Origin: a virus
Reading direction: 5' to 3' (one strand)
DNA length: 25,518 nt
IMG/VR virus record: IMGVR_UViG_3300008267_000988
Span: 1 to 25,518 of that record
This document shows positions 8,879 through 14,516 of this stretch, piece after piece (positions within the stretch are counted from its first letter, which is position 1; each line of letters begins with the position of its first letter). The notes under the pieces were generated by a model that saw nothing but the letters and a program-made list of their open reading frames with translations, did not search any database and was not told where the DNA came from. A program made the translations under genes and the position numbers.

Positions 8879-9052
8879 ATGAAAAGAAAAATAACTTATA
8901 TATTAAAAGATATAGATATCTTGATGAAATTATTATTACAAAATAGTACAGATTTTCAATCTCAAATAAAACTTGTAAAAGAACGAAATAATATTATAAA
9001 AGATATACAAAAAATTATTAAAAAATACGAAAAAATTATAAATGAAAAATAA
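8879..9052 (+). CDS. Small coiled-coil protein, 57 residues
   Basis: An ATG at 8879 opens a 57-residue frame ending in TAA at 9050-9052. The product is rich in lysine and isoleucine (MKRKITYILKDIDILMK, ending KKYEKIINEK) with heptad-like spacing, so it is probably a single long helix. It starts 4 bases after the terminator T-run and overlaps the next gene by 11 bases, the typical overlap of coupled phage genes. No Shine-Dalgarno sequence is visible, which lowers confidence. The function is unknown; a small early accessory gene placed behind its own promoter is my reading. Confidence 0.5.
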   Translation: MKRKITYILKDIDILMKLLLQNSTDFQSQIKLVKERNNIIKDIQKIIKKYEKIINEK

Positions 9053-9299
9053 ATTTAATTTTTTACAAATAGCTAATTGGCTTTATTTTTGCAGAGAAAA
9101 CTTGCAAAAAATAAAAAATAATATAAAAATTGTCAATGATCAAGAAACAAAGGAACAATTATTGCAAGAAATTAATAAATTAAACATACTTATTGATGTT
9201 TTAAATAAGAAAAAAACTATTCATGGTATAAGTCCAAAATTTTTAAAAAACTTGCAACAAATAAAGAAAGATTATGGAATAATAGATGAAACTGAATAA
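9042..9299 (+). CDS. Small helical protein of unknown function, 85 residues
   Basis: This 85-residue protein starts inside the last codons of the 57-residue gene. It has a tryptophan-containing N-terminus (FLQIANWLYFCRENL), then helices with heptad spacing (QEINKLNILIDVLNKKK) and an acidic end. There is no membrane segment or known motif. The two small genes sit between fibre genes whose products share a C-terminal domain, which suggests insertion of an accessory pair into the fibre cluster. No independent ribosome site is evident, so translational coupling is likely. The function is not known. Confidence 0.6.
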   Translation: MKNKFNFLQIANWLYFCRENLQKIKNNIKIVNDQETKEQLLQEINKLNILIDVLNKKKTIHGISPKFLKNLQQIKKDYGIIDETE

Positions 9300-9300
9300 A

Positions 9301-9319
9301 TATACTATTTATGATATAT
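9301..9319 (+). promoter_or_regulatory. Candidate late-promoter element TATACTATTTATGATATAT
   Basis: It matches 16 of 18 positions of the element at 7702-7719 and lies 20 bases before the GTCGGGAG ribosome site region and ATG at 9340. It contains ACTATTTA, also present before the gene at 3417. It could drive the second group of fibre genes after the terminator at 8844-8875. Confidence 0.38.
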
Positions 9320-9339
9320 AAAGTCGGGAGTTAATATTA

Positions 9340-9936
9340 ATGGGAACACGCCCCGTAAAAGTCTTACCAGATTTACAAACTAAAAAACAAATAATAAAAG
9401 TAGATGCAAGCGGAAATGAGCTTTTTAAAGTATCTGGTACATTAGATAATGGATATGTTAGCTCCTCTCTACCAATAAGTGCTTCAAGTGGTTTATTTGT
9501 AGCGTTGGGAACAACGACTTCAAGTTCTTTTAATAGCATAAATGTTCTAACAAGTTCAGTAGAAAGTTACAAAGTATACGATGTAAACCAAGCATTTCAC
9601 GCTGTTGATAATTCAATTACATCTATTGCAGCAGGCGCTAATTCCTATAAAAGATTAAGATATCAACTAACTGGCAATTTTGATTTAAACGGATCTGCAG
9701 ATATTTCTCTTCCATTGATTCAATACGCCGGTAGTGCTTTTCCTATATCTTCAATAGATTACATAAATGTTTCAGTGGCGATAAAAGAAAATAATTCTTG
9801 GTATAACGACATTGTTTCTATTAACCTAACATCTTCTGGTGGGTTTGTACACGTAATAATTGATGCTCCTGCTTTAAATAACACTAATCAATATAGGCTT
9901 TTGGCAGTTAATGAAAATCCAAACGATTATATATAG
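9340..9936 (+). CDS. Fibre-associated virion protein sharing a C-terminal domain
   Basis: This 198-residue protein has a clear ribosome site (GGGAG) before its ATG. The N-terminal part has a lysine-rich segment (LPDLQTKKQIIKVDASG) that may anchor to the particle. Residues about 80-193 form the same domain as residues 235-350 of the protein at 7748: Y-(D/K)-(K/R)-L-R, a TG turn, alternating strands, then W-x-ND-(L/I)-VS, IDAP, and a final (L/R)-L-(V/L)-AVNEN. The shared domain and short length suggest a tail-fibre accessory or tip protein. Virion location is inferred from homology within the window and from the neighbours. Confidence 0.68.
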   Translation: MGTRPVKVLPDLQTKKQIIKVDASGNELFKVSGTLDNGYVSSSLPISASSGLFVALGTTTSSSFNSINVLTSSVESYKVYDVNQAFHAVDNSITSIAAGANSYKRLRYQLTGNFDLNGSADISLPLIQYAGSAFPISSIDYINVSVAIKENNSWYNDIVSINLTSSGGFVHVIIDAPALNNTNQYRLLAVNENPNDYI

Positions 9937-9944
9937 GTAACAAA

Positions 9945-11231
9945 ATGTCATCAAACATACCATATTCAGAATTTTCAAGAATAAGAAACAGAACTGCAAA
10001 TATTGAAAATATCGAAGGTGGAACTAGTATCAATGGTACATTACGTGCTTATAGTACTATTTTAGGTCCAACTCCATATCCATTTTTAAACCCTTATGAA
10101 TATTTACAAATAAGTAATACAATTAATAATGATGCATTTATGACAGTTAGAAACACAAATGTTACTGGTATTTTAGGTGTTTTAAACGATAATGCATTTG
10201 TAGGAACAGTAAACAATAAAGACTTTCATTTTAGAATAAATAATAACGCTGTTGGAATTATTAAAAATACTGGGGATTTTGGTATAGGTAATTTAAATCC
10301 ACAAGTTTCTATGTCAATCGGTCCAACAACTGCTGCAGGAATAAATTCTAATGAAATGCTTCAATTGAATAATACATTAAATAATGATGTATATATGACC
10401 GTTAGAAGTAATGAAGCAATAGGATATTATGGCGCAAATGCAGACACGGTGTATATTGGTTCGTTTAGTAATGATCGTTTTGTTTTATCTTCAAATGGTA
10501 CAACAAGAGCATGTATAACAGCAAATGGTAATTTTGGAATCGGTACTAATTTTCTTTCTGCTGACGCATTATTACATGTCAATGGATCTGCTAAATTTGA
10601 AGGCACTTCTACATTTGGAACGACTATATTAAAAATAGATGTAGACAACCAAGTTGTTGGCATAAATACAAGTACCCCAGATGCATCTTATTGGCTAGAT
10701 GTAAATGGTGCATCAAAATTTAATGGCTCTATTCAACTTAACTCACATTTATATGTAGACAGTGGGTATGGTATAAGATTTGGAAATAGTGAAAACGCGT
10801 CTACATTAGATGATTACGAAGAAGGAACATGGACCCCATCATTTGCTACAGATGGTTCTGGATTAAATATTTCTTCTTATACTGCTCAAAGTGGTAGTTA
10901 TGTAAAAATAGGTAAAATGGTGTTACTGTCTGGAAAGATGGATATTGGTACTTTAGTTGCAACTGGATCTGGAAATGTTCTTATTTCAGGAATACCTGTT
11001 GCGGCAGCATCCGATACGACATATCAATACTATTATAGTGGACTTGTTACTGCATACATAAACATGGGATCATTGCCAGTTGGAGCTGCTGCACCTTATG
11101 AATATAGAGTTCAGACAACAAACGATTCTACTAAATTAGTTATAAGATATTCTAATAATAATACAATCCCAACGTCAGTTTTAAATAGTAATACAATGAT
11201 TTGGTTTAATATAGTCTATAAAACTACATAG
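9945..11231 (+). CDS. Tail-fibre / receptor-binding-type protein
   Basis: This 428-residue protein starts at ATG with ATAGGTAAC upstream. Residues 54-115 and 139-200 are two copies of one 62-residue unit, each running from LQ(I/L)xNT(I/L)NND through MTVR to a final GIG. A third GI(N/G) turn follows at 239-243. Near residue 288 begins LDDYEEGTWTPSF, a motif I know from many phage tail proteins, followed by a YTAQSGSYVKIG stretch leading into a C-terminal beta domain that could be the receptor-binding or trimerising end. Composition is rich in N, G, S and T without cysteine clusters. This is the best candidate for a distal fibre protein in the window. Confidence 0.75.
   Translation: MSSNIPYSEFSRIRNRTANIENIEGGTSINGTLRAYSTILGPTPYPFLNPYEYLQISNTINNDAFMTVRNTNVTGILGVLNDNAFVGTVNNKDFHFRINNNAVGIIKNTGDFGIGNLNPQVSMSIGPTTAAGINSNEMLQLNNTLNNDVYMTVRSNEAIGYYGANADTVYIGSFSNDRFVLSSNGTTRACITANGNFGIGTNFLSADALLHVNGSAKFEGTSTFGTTILKIDVDNQVVGINTSTPDASYWLDVNGASKFNGSIQLNSHLYVDSGYGIRFGNSENASTLDDYEEGTWTPSFATDGSGLNISSYTAQSGSYVKIGKMVLLSGKMDIGTLVATGSGNVLISGIPVAAASDTTYQYYYSGLVTAYINMGSLPVGAAAPYEYRVQTTNDSTKLVIRYSNNNTIPTSVLNSNTMIWFNIVYKTT
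10104..10544 (+). repeat. Two diverged 186-bp in-frame repeats in a fibre gene
   Basis: Copy 1 is about 10104-10289 and copy 2 about 10359-10544, separated by a 23-codon spacer. The aligned protein units share NNT(I/L)NND, MTVR and FGIG with many changes between, so the duplication is old. Such units usually form repeating shaft or knob domains in fibres. Confidence 0.65.
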
Positions 11232-11239
11232 GAAAACAC

Positions 11240-11521
11240 ATGCTAGAAGAAAAAAAAATAGTAGATAAAATTGAAATAATTGGAGATGTTATTCAAGTTA
11301 GAGAAAGAAATTGTATTTTAAAGAATGGTGTTGAGATAGCTTCTAGTTTTCATAGAATTTCTTTTTCTAAGCAAGACGAAATTACTATAAGTGATGAAAA
11401 AGTTTTAAGTATTGCAAAAGCTATCTGGCCAGATAAATTCTTAACAAATATAGAACCACAAGCTAATATCATTCCAGAACCAGAAGTTGTTCCAGAAATA
11501 ACTCCAGAAAGTTTAATATGA
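11240..11521 (+). CDS. Small conserved fibre-neighbour protein
   Basis: This 93-residue protein starts at ATG with ATAGGAAAA upstream. It has the pattern IQVRERNCILKNGVEIASSF, HR, then an AKAIWPDKF segment and a proline- and glutamate-rich tail (residues about 76-91). From memory, many tailed phages encode a similar short protein next to tail-fibre genes, with a beta-hairpin containing VRE, DG-V-E-I and F-H-R. Its last codons overlap the resolvase start (ATGA at 11518-11521), so expression is coupled. The function in the family is not settled to my knowledge; a fibre assembly or attachment role is plausible. Confidence 0.6.
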   Translation: MLEEKKIVDKIEIIGDVIQVRERNCILKNGVEIASSFHRISFSKQDEITISDEKVLSIAKAIWPDKFLTNIEPQANIIPEPEVVPEITPESLI

Positions 11522-12048
11522 TTTTAGGATTAGATATAAGTACTTCAATAACCGGTATTACAGTTCTTAGAGATGATGGATCAATTCTTCACAACGAAGC
11601 GATAGATTTAACATCTAAAAAACTAGACACAGTGTTTAAGAAAGCGTCAACTGTCAAAAATAGACTTACAGAATTAAGTCATCTTTTTGGTATTCGTAAG
11701 GTATATATTGAACAATCATTAAATGCATTTAGACCTGGATTGAGTAGCGCACAAGTAATATTGACGCTTGGTAAGTTTAATGGTATAGTGTCTTGGATTT
11801 GCCATGAAATATTTAACATGGAGCCGGAATATATTGGAGCCTCTACAGCAAGAAAAGCACTTGGTATTAAAGTAGAGAAAGGTCAAAATGCTAAGGAAGT
11901 CGTATTAAATAATATTTTAGCTCTTGAACCTTCCTTCACCGTGGAGTATACTGCTCACAACAACCCAAAAAAGGGTACATACGATCGCGCAGATTCGTAT
12001 GTAATTGCAAAAGCAGGTTACATCCAATGTCAGAAACAAAAAAAATAA
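11518..12048 (+). CDS. RuvC-like Holliday junction resolvase
   Basis: This 176-residue protein has the RNase H-fold pattern of RuvC-type nucleases: GLDIS with Asp6, VYIEQS with Glu65, and YDRADSYVIA with Asp156 and Asp159 on the last helix. These acidic residues would bind the two metal ions that cut branched DNA symmetrically. The length is close to bacterial RuvC. In T4 the same task is done by endonuclease VII (gp49), an unrelated fold, so this would be a functional replacement used to trim branches before packaging. The start overlaps the upstream stop by ATGA, and the primase starts 22 bases before its end. Other RNase H-fold nucleases remain possible. Confidence 0.75.
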   Translation: MILGLDISTSITGITVLRDDGSILHNEAIDLTSKKLDTVFKKASTVKNRLTELSHLFGIRKVYIEQSLNAFRPGLSSAQVILTLGKFNGIVSWICHEIFNMEPEYIGASTARKALGIKVEKGQNAKEVVLNNILALEPSFTVEYTAHNNPKKGTYDRADSYVIAKAGYIQCQKQKK

Positions 12049-12965
12049 ACATTCTTAATAAAATTCTAGGTGATTATTATCGTACAGGATCAGAATTATT
12101 ATTTAAATGTCCATTCTGTAATCACCATAAGAAAAAATTATCATTAAATATCAATAAAAATGCAGCTAAATGCTGGGTTTGTGACTGGTCTACGCCTAAT
12201 TTAACAAGAATAGTTAAGAGACTTGGCGGCTGGGATGACATTCAAGAGTGGAATAATTTATGTGGAATTATAGAAATTTCTGAATACGAAAAAATATTTT
12301 ACGAAGAAGATAAAATAGCTAGTGAGCATACAGTTCTATTACCAGAAGAATTTCAATCTCTGTGCAATAAAGACGTTTCTTTGACATCATTGGCCGCAAG
12401 AAGGTATCTAAAAGATAGAGGTATAACAAAAGAAGATATATTATATTGGAAAATAGGATATGCTGTATCTGGAGAATATTCTGGTAGAGTTATTGTACCT
12501 TCCTTTAACAATAATGGAGATGTAAACTATTACGTTGGTAGAACTTATGAAGATAATTGGAAAAAATATCTTAACCCAGACGTATCAAAAGATATTATTT
12601 TTAACGAATTATATATTGATTGGAGTAAAGATGTTACAATCGTTGAAGGCGTCTTTGATGCAATTAAAGCTAAAAATGCTATCCCTATTCTTGGTTCGAC
12701 GCTTAGAGAAAATTCCTCTCTGTTTAAGCACATCATTAAACACGACCCAGCTATCTACATTGGATTAGATCCAGACGCAGAAAAAAAAGCGGAGAAACTA
12801 ATAAAAGATTTACTTTATTATGATGCCGAGGTCTATAAAATAGATATTCCTCAAAATGTTGATATAGGTGATATGTCTCATGAAGATTTTTTAGTTCATA
12901 AAAATAACGCTAAACTAATTAAGGATACAGATTATTTTTTAATGAACAAAATTATGAGCATATAA
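12027..12965 (+). CDS. DNA primase with zinc finger and Toprim domain
   Basis: This 312-residue protein has an N-terminal zinc finger: Cys28-x2-Cys31, then Cys49-x2-Cys52, with histidines at 33-34, the type that recognises single-stranded template. A Toprim catalytic domain follows: Glu207 in TIVEGVFDAIK and the Asp248-x-Asp250 pair in IGLDPDAE. It would make RNA primers for lagging-strand synthesis, the role of gp61 in T4-like phages. A helicase domain is absent, so it must work with a separate helicase encoded elsewhere. The gene overlaps the resolvase by 22 bases and ends one base before the next ATG. Toprim proteins of other function are possible, but the zinc finger favours primase. Confidence 0.82.
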   Translation: MSETKKINILNKILGDYYRTGSELLFKCPFCNHHKKKLSLNINKNAAKCWVCDWSTPNLTRIVKRLGGWDDIQEWNNLCGIIEISEYEKIFYEEDKIASEHTVLLPEEFQSLCNKDVSLTSLAARRYLKDRGITKEDILYWKIGYAVSGEYSGRVIVPSFNNNGDVNYYVGRTYEDNWKKYLNPDVSKDIIFNELYIDWSKDVTIVEGVFDAIKAKNAIPILGSTLRENSSLFKHIIKHDPAIYIGLDPDAEKKAEKLIKDLLYYDAEVYKIDIPQNVDIGDMSHEDFLVHKNNAKLIKDTDYFLMNKIMSI

Positions 12966-12966
12966 T

Positions 12967-13566
12967 ATGAAAATAAAAATTAAAAGTCTTAAGCAAGAAC
13001 TTAAAGGACCAAATGATGAGTTAAAAACTCAGATTATTCGTGCATTTATCAGAGCAGAACCTGGATCTGATCATTCTGAACTTAAAAGTAAATTATCAAA
13101 ATTAGGTATCCAGCCATGCGAAGCGGTATCTTATTTAAATAAAGAAGAAGTAGCTCCACAGCTATACACGAAAGCATTAGAAATACATAATAGCTTTTGT
13201 GAAAACAAAGTTGAAGTTGATCCTTTCGGAAATGTCCCACAGATGGGACACGATCCAAATCAAACACCAGGCGGAAATAAAAACGCAGAACCAGGTAGGA
13301 ATTTTATGCAGGAGAATACTATGAAAATTAGTCAAGAATACTTAAAACAAATTATACAAGAAGAAATATCTAAAATACTAGAGTCTTCACGCAAAGAAGA
13401 AGATGAAGAATACGACGACCCAGAAGCGGGCAAAAGTATAAAAGATATTACTCCAAATGAACCAACAAGAAATATTGGTAACGCAGGAAGATCTTACGGA
13501 AGAAGATCAAACAGACCTGGTGAAAGAGAATTTCAAAAAAGAAAAAGAGCTAATAATAAAAAATAA
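12967..13566 (+). CDS. Unknown two-part protein with an internal start
   Basis: I do not recognise this 199-residue protein. Residues 1-80 are helical, 80-117 are a glycine-, proline- and asparagine-rich linker, and from Met119 comes MKISQEYLKQIIQEEISKIL, a helix I recall as the N-terminus of many marine phage proteins. After it come an acidic stretch (KEEDEEYDDPEAG) and a very basic tail (GRSYGRRSNRP to the end). Met119 has its own strong ribosome site, so a shorter 81-residue product is likely too. It is the last gene before the terminator at 13610-13637. The upstream ATG at 12967 has only a weak ribosome site and depends on the primase stop. Confidence 0.6.
   Translation: MKIKIKSLKQELKGPNDELKTQIIRAFIRAEPGSDHSELKSKLSKLGIQPCEAVSYLNKEEVAPQLYTKALEIHNSFCENKVEVDPFGNVPQMGHDPNQTPGGNKNAEPGRNFMQENTMKISQEYLKQIIQEEISKILESSRKEEDEEYDDPEAGKSIKDITPNEPTRNIGNAGRSYGRRSNRPGEREFQKRKRANNKK
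13310..13323 (+). promoter_or_regulatory. Internal ribosome site and in-frame start (AGGAG ... ATG)
   Basis: AGGAG at 13310-13314 precedes the in-frame ATG at 13321-13323 by 6 bases, a better site than that of the full-length gene at 12967. Initiation here would give an 81-residue protein ending at 13566. Confidence 0.5.
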
Positions 13567-13579
13567 GTATTTTTTAAGT

Positions 13580-13608
13580 TTGAACATCAAATATTCTTGA
13601 TGTATACT
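13580..13608 (+). promoter_or_regulatory. Candidate sigma70-type promoter for the gp47/gp46 genes
   Basis: TTGAAC (13580-13585) and TATACT (13603-13608) are 17 bases apart, the ideal spacing. The predicted start near 13615 lies inside the 5' arm of the terminator at 13610-13637, so transcripts starting here would escape it. The promoter would give the recombination genes their own early expression. Confidence 0.55.
13584..13603 (+). repeat. Inverted repeat in the promoter spacer
   Basis: ACATCAA (13584-13590) and TTGATGT (13597-13603) form a perfect 7-base inverted repeat with a 6-base centre. It fills the space between the -35 and -10 boxes, the usual place for a repressor site. There is no T-run after it, so it is not a terminator. 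Chance occurrence is possible. Confidence 0.4.
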
Positions 13609-13609
13609 G

Positions 13610-13637
13610 ATCCCGCTGCTAATCCAGCGGGATTTTT
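13610..13637 (+). terminator. Rho-independent terminator before the gp47-like gene
   Basis: CCCGCTG (13612-13618) pairs with CAGCGGG (13625-13631) around CTAATC; the stem extends through AT pairs (13610-13611 with 13632-13633) and is followed by five Ts at 13633-13637. It would stop transcription coming from the primase region. Confidence 0.88.
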
Positions 13638-13649
13638 ATTGGAGAAAAA

Positions 13650-14516
13650 ATGAAATTTGCACATATTGCAGATACACACATCTTAAATCTTAAGCGTCAC
13701 GATGAATTTAATGAAATATTTAATAAAATGTATGAGATTCTACGTCAAGAGAGAGTAGATTATATTATTCATTGTGGAGATATTGCTCACACTAAAACAC
13801 AAATCAGCCCAGAATTTGTTAAAATGGCTACAAATTTCTTACGTTCGCTATCAGAAATTGCACCAACATATGTAATTCTTGGAAATCATGATTGTAATCT
13901 TAAAAACGATAATCGAGAAGACGCAATTTCTCCTATTATTGATGCCATAAACTCTCCATATCTTACACTTTTTAAGTATTCACAAGAGTTCGATCTAAAT
14001 AAATTTGTAAATTTAAATATTTTGAGCCGTCTTGATGAAGAAAATTGGAAAAAACCTTCAAATGCACACAAAATTAATATTGCTCTATATCACGGTGCTA
14101 TTTCTGGTGTTAAAACCGATGGTGGTTATGTTTTAGAGAACGGTGAACATAATATTAAGGCACTAGAAGGTCACGATTATGCCTTTCTAGGCGATATTCA
14201 TATGAGTAATCAGATAGTTGATACTGAAGGCAGAGTGAGATATCCAGGCTCAACTGTTCAAGGTAATTTTGGCGAACACGACGATAAAGGATTTTTAATT
14301 TGGGATATTCAATCCAAGGATGAATTCACCTGCCAGCATTATTCTATTCCAAACCCTAAGCCATATCTTACTATTGACCTTGCGGATGACGGAACTCTGC
14401 CAGAAATTAATGTAAAAGACGGTGCAAGAGTCAGAATAATGGCGTGCTACGGAGATTGTCAAGAATCGTTTCAATCCAGAATCAGTAATGTTTGTAAACA
14501 AAGCTTTAGCAAGTAG
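13650..14516 (+). CDS. sbcD: Mre11/SbcD-like nuclease (gp47 type), C-terminus out of frame
   Basis: This 288-residue protein has a GGAG ribosome site 5 bases before the ATG. It carries the calcineurin-like phosphoesterase motifs of Mre11/SbcD: ADTH with Asp8 and His10, HCGD with Asp44, GNHD at 78-81, YHG with His148, and GDIH with Asp182 and His184, then YPGST near 198-202. With its Rad50-type partner it would process double-strand ends for recombination-dependent replication. T4 gp47 has 339 residues, so this frame is short. The missing C-terminal, Rad50-binding part appears in the next reading frame (residues 3 to about 73 there). The overlap is 29 bases and the last eight residues look like out-of-frame sequence. 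Confidence 0.88.
   Translation: MKFAHIADTHILNLKRHDEFNEIFNKMYEILRQERVDYIIHCGDIAHTKTQISPEFVKMATNFLRSLSEIAPTYVILGNHDCNLKNDNREDAISPIIDAINSPYLTLFKYSQEFDLNKFVNLNILSRLDEENWKKPSNAHKINIALYHGAISGVKTDGGYVLENGEHNIKALEGHDYAFLGDIHMSNQIVDTEGRVRYPGSTVQGNFGEHDDKGFLIWDIQSKDEFTCQHYSIPNPKPYLTIDLADDGTLPEINVKDGARVRIMACYGDCQESFQSRISNVCKQSFSK
14487..14496 (+). other. Possible +1 frameshift joint between Mre11-like and Rad50-like frames
   Basis: The frame of the Mre11-like gene reads AAT GTT here. Skipping T14493 gives GTA AAC and enters the Rad50-like frame, so the joined protein would read SNVVNKALASS and have 1032 residues. Removing one T from the TTT run at 14491-14493 would do the same. No Shine-Dalgarno sequence precedes the ATG at 14488. 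Confidence 0.5.

Noticed and set aside
12535-12768. 77-codon + strand frame inside the primase gene
   Set aside because: It overlaps the well-supported Toprim region in another frame and has no ribosome site or recognisable product.
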